Source: Halichoerus grypus (Eukaryota; Chordata; Mammalia; Carnivora; Phocidae). From it: a stretch of 64,000 nt of DNA. The position numbers and the translations under genes are program-made. How positions within the stretch are numbered: the first letter of the stretch is position 1; every line of letters starts with the position of its first letter. Below the pieces are notes generated by a model. That model saw nothing but the letters and a program-made list of their open reading frames with translations, was not told the origin of the DNA and did no database searches. The DNA lies in contig NC_135721.1 in NCBI RefSeq assembly GCF_964656455.1, forward strand, positions 87,834,754-87,898,753. The letters are read 5' to 3'. Below are positions 9,031-19,690 of the stretch, in pieces.

Positions 9031-10264
9031 TTTCATCAACTAGATAACAAAGTCAAAATAGATCATAATCTACATATTATTCAAAATGGGCAGCATGGAG
9101 CAAAAGAACCATTTCAAAACTACATTGCCAATTTAGAGAAATTCTCAAGTCTCACGTAGTTAGTCCTTTAAAAGAACATGGCTTTACCCATTGAATGCTG
9201 CAATAGAGTATCCAGGAACCTCAGATATTTTTCAAAGAATCAAAATTTATGGAGGGGAGGGTCAAATTTTTTAGTTGCAATTATATCAATCTTTGAAGAT
9301 CAGTGAAACAATTCAGTTTTTGCAATCTAACTGGAAGTTCTTTTCCATCGTAAAAGTTGAATCTGTGGCCTGTCCTAATTTAAAACATTTATCCAATTAA
9401 ATTCTCAAAATACACACACTATAGGTGTCCATATGTGGTGCTACATACAGGCAAGAATGTGTGGGCTATTCCAATAATTACAGCACTAGCTCAAGGCTTG
9501 GGACCCACGTTAGGTATGTATAGTCAGTAAATGAAACAGAAACTTGAGGGTAGACAACAAGGACAGGGTTCTTTGCCAAATGACATCATCACAGTTTTTC
9601 TGAATAATCATAAGATAGAGGGCCTTCTTTCTTTTCTGGACACCCAGAAACCCCTTTATAGATTCTTAACTCTGAGTAGCAGTTTTCACTTTCCGAAGAA
9701 AAAGAAAAAGAAAACACAGTACCAGGCATCATCAAGTAGGGTAATATGTTAGGGAAGAGAAGTGTTGCAACTGAGACAGAAGGGCAAGTGGGGTCAGTAT
9801 GAAGATGAAGAAGAGGGCTCAGAGCCCAGTAACCAGAGACCGAATGACTCAGAGGCCAGGGCTTCTGGACACCTATAGAAGGAAGATTCAAGTATGTCCA
9901 CCTTGCGATTGAAATAATCAAGGTGAGAATCTGAACACTTCAGTTCTGCTGAAGCTTCGCAGGGTGAAAGTGCAGGGTGGTGATTCGTTCCCTGCAGCAG
10001 GCTCTCTTGTGGGCCCTGAGGATGCTACCAGGAGACAATCAAGGCCTTGTGCAGCCCACCTGGTAGGGTGAAGACTTGGCACCTGTGCCTATTAGATCAT
10101 GTGGTTGGCAAACCCAAGAATAAGTAAGATTTCCTTATAAAGCTGGTGTGGAGGACCCGGGGAGGAAATGTGGGCTGGAAGAGTCTGGAGGTGACAAAGC
10201 CCCAAAGCCTCAGCCAGTTCCCACCAGTTAATTGCACTGCTTTGGGGGACAACAGGAGGAAATG

Positions 10265-10332
10265 GTGCATGTGTATGTGCATGCATACGAACACACGACA
10301 CACACATATGACACACACACACACATACATGA
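10265..10332. repeat. TG/CA microsatellite
   Basis: GCATGTGTATGTGCATGCATAC runs into ACACACATATGACACACACACACAC. This is an ordinary imperfect dinucleotide repeat; ORFs on either strand across it (CVCVCH-type peptides) are artefacts. Confidence 0.9.
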
Positions 10333-10487
10333 AAAAGATACGGTAAGACTATTGACAGTATGGGCACTTGAGAATAATCTTTCCTTATAGGTAAGCCCCT
10401 TGAGGAAGTCCCTTCATGTACATTTTCTCTAATAATAAATTTTGATTTTAGGTCCTATTTATCTCTCTTCTAAAGAGAATCTTTTAA

Positions 10488-11005
10488 AAAAAATAGCCTT
10501 AATTTTTTAGAGTAGTTTTAGGTTCACAACAGAATTGGTCAGAAAGTACCAAGTTCAAGTATATTGCCTGACTCCCTCTTCCAACAGATTGGGACATTTG
10601 TTACAATCAGTGAACCTACACTGACACATCATTATCACCCAAAGTCCATAGTTTACATCAGGGTTCACTCTTGGAGTTGTACACTTAGTGGGTTTGAACA
10701 AATGTATAATGACCTGCATCTACCATTATGGTCTCATACAGAGGAGTATTTTTCACTGCCCTAAAAATCCTCTGTGCTCCACCTATTCATCCTTCTCTCC
10801 CCACTAACCCCTGACAGATACTGATCTTTTTACTGTCTCCATAGTTTTGCCTTTTCCAGAATGTCATATAATCACATAGTAGGTAGCCTTTCAGATTGGC
10901 TTCTTTCACTTAGTAAAAAGCAGTTGAGTTTCCTCCACGTCTTTTCATAGCTCAATAGCTCACATCTTTTTAGCACTGAATAACATTCCATTGTCTGCAT
11001 AAGAG
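10488..11005 (-). mobile_element. L1M (L1ME-like) 3' end fragment, antisense
   Basis: The plus strand reads as the reverse complement of the old L1 3' region: TTTTAGAGTAGTTTTAGGTTCACA, ACATTTGTTACAATCAGTGAACCTACA, CATCATTATCACCCAAAGTCCATAG, CTGATCTTTTTACTGTCTCCATAG, then TCCACGTCTTTTCATAGCTCAATAGCTCA. The copy is 5'-truncated and diverged, with no coding capacity. Confidence 0.92.
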
Positions 11006-11044
11006 GGTTTTTAAAAAATATATGTTAGTAAATCATGTTTGCAG

Positions 11045-11290
11045 AACTAGAAGGTAACATTTATCTAATACTTACGTGCCAGGTATTTGCATTACCTCAT
11101 TTCGTCTTCGTAAGGCCCTGTAAAAAAAAATGATTTATGATTTCCAGGTAACAGATAGGGAATCTGACTGGGAGAGGCTCAAGGTGCCCCAGTCCCTTGG
11201 CACCTATGTGGTAGAGCAGGGTCTGATCCTGGCTGAAAGACGGCCAAGCCCACGCTCCCTCCCGCCCACGCCAGCAGTCAGCTATGCGGG
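11045..11290 (-). mobile_element. MIR fragment, antisense
   Basis: CTAATACTTACGTGCCAGGTATTTGCATTACCTCATTTCGTC, then CAGGTAACAGATAGGGAATCTGACTGGGAGAGG, follows the antisense MIR order (ACTTACTATGTGCCAGGC.., TTTACAGATGAGGAAACTGAGGC..). It is quite diverged. Confidence 0.7.
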
Positions 11291-13183
11291 ATGCGACACA
11301 AAACTACTGGAGGCATCGTTCCCTTTCCGGGAGCTCTTGCTGGATAAGGAAGTGATGCTAAACCACATGTGCTGCTACGTCCTGCATGCCTCTTGTCTCT
11401 GTTTTCTCTGGTCCTCTCGGTCCCCTAGTTATTAATACCTTTATTCCATTCTTGAGATGGGGCTATCTTCCAAGTGCTCGAAATAGCATTCCAGGATGAA
11501 GGATCGGAGTTGGCAGAAGAGCAACTCCCAGTCCTGACAATTCATAGAAGGAAATAAAGTCAGTGGGTCAATATGTGTGTTATTGGTATATTGGCACCCC
11601 GCCAAGGACACTGTTTGGACTTTGGTGATAGTGGGATGGGAGTGTCCTTTTATAAACGTGTGATGTTCAAACCAGCTCTAGGCTATGGGTTGGGAAAGAG
11701 AGCCAGCTTCTGTGGGGAAAAGGAAAGTTTGGGTGCTGGTCAAGCCTCCCTCTCTTGGCCTATGAGAGTGGGACCAGTGTAGGTCCCCCTGTGCCCTCCA
11801 AGGGAGGAAACCCGTACCTCTGGTCACCCTTCTTGGTTAATGTAGTGGCTGGGGGTGTTAGCCTTTCTCGTTGCAACCAGATTGTTTTCTTGGGGCAATA
11901 CTCAGCTCAAATCGTGAGGGTTCCCAGGGAGTATTTAAACCACCCCACCTTAAACTAACAGCCATCTTGGGTGAGCCTGTGATATGTGGAAGGAACACTG
12001 GCCTTGAAGCATGGAGAAAATTGGAATGGAAGAGAGAAGTCTTTTGTGTACCAGGTTCTGGGAGCTGGAGGGAGGGGGGGATGGAGAGGAAGGTTCCAGG
12101 GATGCAAATGTGGGTGAGCTGTAAATGTGCCAGAAGGATGGGAGGGGCTTTTCAGCTCCTGCAATTAGCAGAGAGGATTTCAAAGCAATTGTAGAGTCAG
12201 AACGAAAGCACATACAGCGTAGAAGAAATCACGTCAGCTCTGTAAGGTGTTTGCTTCTAGCGGCATTCATGAAGGCACGGGCAAGCTGTTGAGACACGGG
12301 CTTCTCCAACGAGTGCGAGGAGCATGCTTTAAGAACAGGGCAGAAAGACAGCTGGGGTGACACACAAGTGGCCATTGTCTTTAGCTGTTCTCAGCTCATG
12401 TCCCATGTAACAACTAAGAAGAGGCAATTTACTGCGTTTACATGTATCTGTTAGTAAGAGCACATAGACCCTAAATGGGCATTTTCAGTTCGTTTTCCAA
12501 AGTGGCTTCCAATTCTGTCTTATTTTTTTTGAACTCTCTGACTTCTGCTCAAATGCTATTTGAATAGTTGTTTCTATACTAACACATACATAACCTACCA
12601 CGTACTTTGCCCAGGAAGAACATTTAGTGATATGAAATTCATTACACATAGTTCACTTGAAGTGAAAAGCTAATTATGGAAAAACGTTCTCCAAGGAGCT
12701 ATTTATAGCCCCTCCCAAGAAGGCAGCAGACTACACATTTCCCGTATGGGCAAGCGTTATTTTATTAGTGTGCTTTGTTGTGAGGTTTTGGTGATAAAGA
12801 AGCTTTTCTCGACAGCTCCAGTTTCGCACCTGCATTGCCAGTGAGCAGGACGCTATAATACGGACAACCTGACTCCTTGGGGTTTTTCTGCGCACATGTG
12901 CAGCTACATGGCACTCGAGATTTCTTCCTTTCGAAGCAAATGAGGGGTTGCCCTTCAAGTGAAAGATGCTTTCATAATGGCGGCTGGGCTCCACTGTGTT
13001 CTTACATTCCAGAATTTGTAATTAAAGTCACTTTTCCTTTTGATGATATTAGTGAGGTTCAAATGGTGCACAGTGTCTGTGTCGGGGACTGACTATCAGG
13101 GCCTTTATTTAAAGTCTTTGCACTTGAGAATCTTAGATGCCAATGGGTGGCATTTTGTTTTCTTGACCCTTAAGCATTCAGAC
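11291..13183. other. Unique non-coding stretch with a possible muscle-type regulatory cluster
   Basis: No repeat family is apparent. At 12653-12665, TCACTTGAAGTGA is an inverted pair of NKX2-type half sites. At 12699-12708, CTATTTATAG is a perfect match to the MEF2 consensus. Between them is TAATTAT. No credible exon is visible. The ORFs near 11870-12200 overlap on opposite strands. Confidence 0.45.
12653..12708. promoter_or_regulatory. Candidate NKX2 / MEF2 site cluster
   Basis: An AAGTG inverted pair (TCACTTGAAGTGA, 12653-12665), a homeodomain core (CTAATTATGG, 12670-12679) and a consensus MEF2 site (CTATTTATAG, 12699-12708) lie within 56 bases. This is a motif match only, not evidence of binding. 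Confidence 0.3.
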
Positions 13184-13366
13184 CAGTGGTTCTCAATGTG
13201 TGTTCTTCAGACCCACAGCATTGGCATCACCTGGAAACTTTGGAGAGCTGGAAATTCTCAAGGCCTGCCTGGACCTGCTGAATCAGAAACTCTAGAGATG
13301 AGCACCAGCAAATTGTTAACAGGCCTTTCAGGAGATTCTAATATACATACAGTTTGAGAACCACTG
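13184..13366 (+). mobile_element. MER5-type hAT-Charlie DNA transposon, near full length
   Basis: It begins CAGTGGTTCTCAA and ends TTTGAGAACCACTG, the terminal inverted repeats of MER5A. Between them are GCATCACCTGGAAACTT, GACCTGCTGAATCAGAAACTCTAG and AGATTCTAATATACAT, in family order. It is non-autonomous, so no transposase is expected. The flanking 8-mers no longer match well, which fits an old insertion. Confidence 0.93.
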
Positions 13367-13589
13367 ATTTAGGCGGTCGGTGATGATATAAGCTGGGGAC
13401 GCTTCAACATTCATGCTAAAGTAGCATGAGTTTTGAGCTCATGTTACTTCTCCTGTGCTGGGTCCTAGGCTAAGAGAAGCATGCATGAATTTGATTAATC
13501 TTTGCAGGTTCCCTCTGAGAGCAGTTTCCTTACTATGCCCTTCAACAGATAGATGAGAGGATGGGGGCCTAAAGGGGGTTACCCTTCCC

Positions 13590-13892
13590 TTATTCCTTCT
13601 CCTTTTCTCAGTGCCTTCTAGTCCTTTTCCTCTCTCTTGCTCTCCCTCTCTCCCTCCCCCTTCCTTTATTCCTTCTCCTTTTCTCAGTGCCTCCTAGTCC
13701 TTTTCCTCTCTCTTGCTCTCCCTCTCTCCCTCCCCCTTCCCTTATTCCTTCTCCTTTTCTCAGTGGCTTCTAGTCCTTTTCCTCTCTCTTGCTCTCCCTC
13801 TCTCCCTCCCCCTTCCCTTATTCCTTCTCCTTTTCTTAGTGCCTTCTAGTCCTTTTTCCTCTCTCTTGCTCTCCCTCTCTCCCTCTCTCCTC
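13590..13892. repeat. 76-bp minisatellite, four copies
   Basis: The unit starts TTATTCCTTCTCCTTTTCTC and continues AGTGCCTTCTAGTCC..TTGCTCTCCCTCTCTCCC. Copies start at 13590, 13666, 13742 and 13818, exactly 76 bases apart. They differ by only a few substitutions and one T insertion in the last copy. It is strongly pyrimidine-biased on the plus strand. Because 76 is not a multiple of 3, the two overlapping ORFs across it (LSLSPSPF peptides) read a different frame in each copy and are artefacts. Confidence 0.95.
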
Positions 13893-14227
13893 CCCACTTG
13901 CCCTGCTCCATGGAAATGAACTGCTGTAAAATATTATCATCCTATCTTTTACCTTGTTCTCATTTAGCTCTTCATCAGAGTTTGGCTAAGGGTAAAACAT
14001 AGTTTGGCCAAGGTTTGACCAAGGGTAAAACATAGCACTGAACCAAAACCTGGTGACTTCTGCTGTCAAGGTAGGTTTGGTAGGCATTGTTTGGATGCAG
14101 GGTAGCTAGTTGTCTAAGGGAAATGACACTGACCTGGGTCAACAGGTCAAGAAGTAGATATTCATACTCTACCATAAAAACAAAAATATTCACTAGTGCA
14201 AGGATGGCAAGCATAAAACATTAAGAA

Positions 14228-15612
14228 AATAGAATTGAGAGTTTATAAATAAGCCCTCACATCTATGGGCAATTGATTTTGAGGAGGATGCCAAGATAAT
14301 TCAATTGGAAAAAAATAGTTTTCTCAGCAGATGGCACTGAGACAATGAATGGGATATCAACACACAAAAGGATGAAGTTGGACCCCTACCTCACACTGTA
14401 TAAAATATTAACTCAAAATGGATCAAATACATAAAGCTAAAAGTTAAAACTATAAAACTCTTAGAAGAAAACAGCAGTAAATCTTCATGACCTTGGATTT
14501 GGCAAAGGATTCTTACATATGACACCAAAAGTGCAAGCAACCAAAGGGTGAAAATAGACCAATTGAGCTTCATCAAAAACAAAAACTTGTGATGACACCA
14601 TCAAGAAAGTGAAAAGACATCCCACAGAATGGGAGAAATTATTTGCAAGTCTATATCTGGTACAGGACTTGTATCTGGAATATTAAAGAACTCCTAAAAC
14701 TCAGTAATAGAAGACAAGTAACCCAATTTAAAAAATAGGCAAAGGATCTGAATAGATTCTTCTCCAAAGAAGGCATACGCATGGCCAATAAGTATACAAT
14801 AAGATACTCAACATAATTTCTTCATTAAGAAAATGCAAATTAAAGCCACAATGAGATACCACATCACATTCGCTAGGTCAGCTAGTATTTAAAAAAAAAA
14901 ACAAAGCAAAACAAAAAAATGAAAATAACAAGTGTTGGTGAGGATGTGGAGAAATTGGAATCCTTTATACACTGCTGGTGGGTGGGAATGTAAAATGGTG
15001 CAGTCACTTTGGAAAACAGACTAGCAGTTCCTTAAAAAAGTTAAAAATAGAGTTATCATTTGATCCAGCAATTCCACTGCTAAGTATATACCCAAGAGAA
15101 ATGAAAACAAATGTGCACACAAAAACTTGTACAGGAATGTTGGTAGTGGCATGATTCGTAAGAGCCAAAATTGGGAACAACACAAATGTCCATCAACTGA
15201 TGAATGGACTACAAAAAATGTGGCACATTCACACGATGGAATATTATTTGGCCATAACAAGGAATGAAGTACTGATACATGCTACAACATGGTTGAACTT
15301 TGAAGACATTATGCAAATGAAAGAAGGCAGTCAGAAAAGACCAGTAACTGAAGATTTCATTTATATGAAAGCCTAGAAGAGGCAAATCTATAGAAACAGA
15401 AAATAGATTATAGTTGCCTACAATGGGGAGCATGGTGGTTTGGGATGTGATGGATAAAGAGTATAGGGTTTTTTGGAGTCTAAAATTGGTTGTGGTGATG
15501 ATTGTATAATTCTGGGAATACACTAGAAACCACTGAATAGTGTACTGCAGATGGGTTAATTATATGTGAGTTATGTCTGAATAAAATTAACAAAAAACAA
15601 ACAAAAAAACCC
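14228..15612 (+). mobile_element. L1M fragment (ORF2 3' part and 3' UTR), sense
   Basis: Landmarks in order: GACCCCTACCTCACACTGTATAA, AAGTGCAAGCAACCAAAG, AATGAGATACCACATCACATTCGC, GGTGAGGATGTGGAGAAATTGGAATCC, GTGGCACATTCACACGATGGAATATTA, then GAGTTATGTCTGAATAAAATTAAC and an A-rich tail. It corresponds to the last part of an old L1 ORF2 plus 3' UTR. Every frame is broken, so it is a dead 5'-truncated copy. Confidence 0.94.
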
Positions 15613-15764
15613 ATTAAGGACATTATATCCATCCAGTTCTTCTTTTTGGGTGCCTCGGTCATTCATTCAGCATCATACTTCCTTCATGCCAAGGCTCTAC
15701 CTACCTCTTCACCTCACCATGCCCCTCCGCCTTCCTTCTTCCTTCACTTCTTCCTGCTGCCTCG

Positions 15765-16215
15765 TAAGTGAGCAGGTTCCCCAAGGTTCTATCTTCAGCC
15801 TCTTGCTCAGCTTCTTCTTTCCTGTGCAAATCCAGTCCTGTGGTTCTCATTCCAATGTCTTTCAAATCTTTCTCTCTGGTTCTGACAGCTTCTCCCACCT
15901 CTCTTCCACATTCCCAACTGCCCGCTGGTATTTCCATTTGGATGCCTCCAACTTAACTTGTTTAAAAATAATTTGATATCTCCCTTTTCCTTTTCCCCCT
16001 ACCCCAGCTCATTCTCCCATCTTCCCTAATCCTATTAATGCTGCTCCTTTTATTCCAGTTACCTGAGCTTGATAGCTGAACTGTGCCTTGAAATGCTCTC
16101 TCTCTCTCTCTCTCCCCCCCCCCCCCGTCTTCCCTTGTCATTCGGTGACCAAATCCTATTGGATCCTTGCTCCCTAATGTTGCTTGCACTCATGTCTGCC
16201 TTCCCGTTCCATGGT
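15765..16215 (+). mobile_element. L2 LINE fragment (ORF region), sense
   Basis: GAGCAGGTTCCCCAAGGTTCTATC matches the L2 'GTTCCCCAGGGCTCTGTC' segment. CAACTGCCCGCTGGTATTTCCATTTGGATGCC matches 'CAACTGCCTGCTGGACATCTCCACTTGGATG', followed by CCAACTTAACTTG. The later part (GGTGACCAAATCCTATTGG) matches the L2 'GTCACCAAGTCCTGT' segment. A CT/C microsatellite (16098-16126) interrupts it. There is no open frame. Confidence 0.8.
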
Positions 16216-17853
16216 CTCCCTCTTCTGTAGTTCAGCCCTAACTAGGGATGGTCACTAGCATTCCCACTGGCCATACCCAACCACAGGATATGAACTGTGG
16301 AAGCAAAAGAAGGCAGAATTGCAACCTAAGGAAGGACTTCACAACTCCCTGCTATGAACTTCATTAAGGAGATTTCACAAGAGAGTTGAACAAAAGAAGA
16401 TGAAACCCAAGGGCCTGGGAAGAAAGGCTTCCATTCATTAATGAAACAGGTCATCTTGGGGAAATTGAAACATATGCCCAAGGGGGTGGGTTTAGAGAGC
16501 CCACTGACAGGCCCAATATTGACCAGTGTCCACTGGTACGGCCAGATCAGTGGTTGACGCACTAAAAGATTTCTGTGCTGATTGGTAAAAAGCCACTGTC
16601 TGGAGCCCTCCCGACTGCCCCTCACCTCCCTACTGCTCCCCCATAACTCCCTGAAAGTGATTAGAAGCCCTTCTGGTAGCTGTGCTATCGCATGGCTCCA
16701 ACTCTATAACCACCCCGGTCTCAGTTTAGGAGCTTTTCCAGTGGCGGCCAAACCAAATCCACACTGCTTGGCGTTCTCGGGATTCATCTTCATCCGACCA
16801 TCACCTAGCTTTCTGGTCTGTTTTCCATGACTCCTACAGTGCATTCTTTGTATGTGACTTACGCTTTCCCAACATCAAATTTTTGCTTCTGCTTTTCCCT
16901 TCCTGCTGTCTGATGAAATCCTTTGGGTCCCCTTGCTCATACGCTACCAGTTCCAAGAAGTTGCCCCAGCACCCTTCTGCCAGAGGTGATATTTCCTTCC
17001 TCACTGTTATTTGTTATGCTTATGTCTCCTCACCTCTCTTTCTCTCTATATACATATACGTATTTGTATCTGAATATGCATATGTATATTTTATGGATAT
17101 ATCATTTTATGTATATAATTGAATGTATTCTTTCTTCAACTTATATGGCCTGGTACCTTAAAGTTAGTGTATCAATTTAAGGTTATTTCGGATATAGGAA
17201 TAGAAACCAACTCTGCTTGCTCGGCTTGGTCCTCACATCTCCCCTCTGACTACCACACAGCCTCATGGCTCTGAGTCCTGTCCACCCCATCAGCCAATGG
17301 CTCCCAGGTGGGTAACTCCAACCTCATACACCCCATTTGTGCACTTGGCAAAGGGAACTTCCTGAGTCCTAACGTGAGCAGTGGGAGAATGGCATCCAAC
17401 ACGTACAAAATCCCCAGCCTTTCCCTGCTGTACCTTCGACTTAAATGCCTGGTCTTAAACCTCACATGCTTCGGGTTGTAAGCTATACTGTGTCTCAGAG
17501 TGAAACATTTTATTTAACAACTTCTTTAAAAAAAAAAAAAGTATCGACTGTTCTTGCTTTCCCGAGCCGGTAGCAGAAAGGACATCTCATGCACGAGTCA
17601 ATGCCCTGTTGGAAGAAGAAGGGAAAAGTCAGTGTTCTCTCAGGGGCTTCTGAGTGGACTGGAGCTGACATTTTATATCCCGGACACTGAGTGGAGGATT
17701 CTAGAGTTTGCTCAGTTTAAACACCCTCTTCCAGCATCCTCAGGCGCGGATGTGACACAGGCTGACTCCCTCTATAGAGCAGTACTCAGTACACAGCCTT
17801 GAGTACTACACACATGATTATTAGTTGTGTGAAGGAGACCTGGAGCCCGTTTT
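16216..17853. other. Mostly unique non-coding stretch
   Basis: Weak L2-like wording appears at about 16840-17010 (AAGAAGTTGCCCCAGCACCC..), followed by a TATA/TATG low-complexity run (17040-17125). No gene is visible. Confidence 0.4.
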
Positions 17854-17861
17854 AAGAACTA

Positions 17862-18198
17862 TGCTGAGCAAAATAAGTGAATCAGAGAAAGACAATTATC
17901 ATATGTTTTCACTCATATGTGGAAACAGCGCAGAGGATCATAGGGTAAGGGAGGGGAAAACTGAAGGGCAAGTCATGAGAAAGGGAGACAAACCATGAGA
18001 GACTCTTAACTCTGGGAAACAAACTGAGGGTTGCAGGAGGGGAGGTGGGTGGGTGGGGGGACGGGGTAACTGGGTGATGGACATTAAGGAGAGCATGGGA
18101 TGTGATGAGCCTTGGGTGTTAAACGCAACTGATGAATTGTTGTACATCTGAAACTGATGATGTACTATATGTTGGCTAATTGAATTTAAATATAAAAA
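17862..18198 (+). mobile_element. 5'-truncated carnivore L1 insertion with 8-bp TSD
   Basis: The L1 3' UTR begins near TGCTGAGCAAAATAAGTGAATC and runs through TATCATATGTTTTCACTCATATGTGG and GAGAGACTCTTAACTCTGGG. It ends TACTATATGTTGGCTAATTGAATTTAAATAT plus A-tail. AAGAACTA occurs directly before it (17854-17861) and after the A-tail (18199-18206), a target-site duplication. It is the same family as the long L1 at 45933-52556. It contains only 3' UTR and has no ORF. Confidence 0.95.
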
Positions 18199-18204
18199 AA
18201 GAAC

Positions 18205-18325
18205 TACTGAGTTCTTACTATGTGCCAGGCATTTCATACATTCACTGAACAACCTCGTGAGGCACATACTGCCCCATTTTGCTGATGAGGCCACTGGCTC
18301 AGGGAGGCTAAGTGGTACTCCCAGT
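18205..18325 (-). mobile_element. MIR fragment, antisense
   Basis: ACTGAGTTCTTACTATGTGCCAGGCATTTCATACATTCACTGAACAACCTCGTGAGG, then CCCATTTTGCTGATGAGG, is the antisense MIR layout. The L1 at 17862-18198 inserted at its edge. Confidence 0.8.
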
Positions 18326-19309
18326 GTCATCCCCCATGTTCACAGTAGACCAGGAGGTGTCATGAGATGTACAAGGCTTAGTCTCCACCCCTGTCCCCGA
18401 GTTCTGGTCCCTGATTCCTTCAGGGACAGCTTTCCCACCCCAGACTGCTCATTCCTTTCTCCTTCTCATGCCCTGTGGTTGGGGGGTTGAGAGCATCAGC
18501 CCACCTTATCCTTCCAGCCCGTGAACCTCTGCACAGCATCTATTCCCTTATTTGTCTCCAGGGAGGTACGTTTTCCTTTTAAGAGGAGCTGTGGTCCAGC
18601 CATGCCCCCTTCATGTCTGGTTCCACAGAGGTCACCACTAGGATCATTTGGCACCACAGAGGCTGTCCAGGTGCGGATGTGCTAATGCTAGGATTTTGGT
18701 AGAGGCAGATTGTGAATTTTTGGAAATTGTGTTGAAATCAAATGACTGCACTCAGAAATCCCTGAAGCAGCACTTACATTCTGCTTTTGTTATTGAGCAA
18801 AAGAAAAGCAAGTGGAGGGCGCGGGTAGGGCAGAGGGGCACAAGAGGACACTTGGGGCATTTCATGTCAAATCTAAGTACAGGCGCAGATACCCGGGAGC
18901 ATTCCACTACCGGGCGGCATGTCTGCATGGACACGCTTGTTTGGGCGTCTCCTCAAACCTTCTTCCTGACCCTTGTCATCTAAGCTTGCCTGTCCTGTGT
19001 CTAAGCCATTTAAAGCAGGCCCTGTTTTCTACCAGAGACCGATCTGCAGTAAATGAACATGTTGGTGTTAACATGCTGGTGATCTATTATATTGCCTTTC
19101 TTAAGTAACATGAAGTGTCCACAAGAGGTCCGGCATTCAGCTGTGCAGGCTGTGCACTGCACAACTCGGGGCCTGTAGTCCCGTAGACTACTGATCCAGC
19201 AAAAATGCACTTCAATTCAGGAAGCCCTTAGGGAGATGATGCAAATGGTGGGGAGCGGGTACCTTTTGCAGGAAGACTCAGAAGGGGTGATATATTTTAT
19301 AAGAGAGGA
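18326..19309. other. Unique non-coding stretch
   Basis: I recognise no repeat or exon. ORFs of up to 111 codons overlap on both strands with no domain. Confidence 0.4.
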
Positions 19310-19445
19310 CAAGTATAGCTTGTGGCAGGATCAAGAGCTTTAGAAGCAGGCCAACCTGGCTTCAGGTCCTATTGTCACCCTATCACTACTTAGTACCTGG
19401 CGCACCTGGGTAGGTGACTTAACTTCTCTGAGTCTGTAAAAGAGA
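19310..19445 (+). mobile_element. MIR fragment, sense
   Basis: GATCAAGAGCTTTAGAAGCAGGCCAACCTGGCTTCAGGTCC, then GGTAGGTGACTTAACTTCTCTGAGTC, follows the MIR consensus in the forward direction. Confidence 0.8.
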
Positions 19446-19621
19446 GGGTGGGGAGGTTCTTCCTTTATGCTCTGTGTGGGGGGAGGCCCCTTTGGCTGGT
19501 TGTCAGTCCTCTGGCTTCCTGCATTCTTCCATTCCTCTTGGTCAGTGACCCAGCTAAAGATTTCTTACCACCCAAATCCAAATGCAAAGGGCATCAGGCA
19601 GTTGCATTTATATATTATCAT

Positions 19622-19690
19622 GTAAAATATGCATAACGTAAAGCATACCATTTTAACCATTTTTAAGTGTACAGTTCAGTGGCACCTAGC
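19622..19690 (-). mobile_element. Short L1M 3' fragment, antisense
   Basis: ACCATTTTAACCATTTTTAAGTGTACAGTTCAGTGGCA is the well-known antisense L1M 3' segment. The same segment recurs at about 34200, 42400 and 63920. Confidence 0.8.

Larger units (their letters stand above)
7621..10264. other. Unique non-coding stretch right of the CpG island
   Basis: Apart from a C-run (8012-8025), an A/T run (8221-8242) and a possible antisense L2 scrap (8975-9030), no repeat is recognisable. One 79-codon minus-strand reading frame at 8461-8700 has balanced composition and is listed separately. Nothing else suggests an exon. Confidence 0.45.

Noticed and set aside
10092..10367. Cys/Val/His-rich minus-strand ORFs considered as a metal-binding peptide
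   Set aside because: They translate the TG/CA microsatellite.
13590..13892. Regularly spaced repeats considered as a CRISPR-like array
   Set aside because: The copies are head-to-tail with no unique spacers and are in mammalian DNA; it is a minisatellite.
13637..13919. Two overlapping Leu/Ser/Pro-rich ORFs
   Set aside because: They translate the pyrimidine-rich 76-bp minisatellite. The period is not a multiple of 3, so the frame shifts in each copy.
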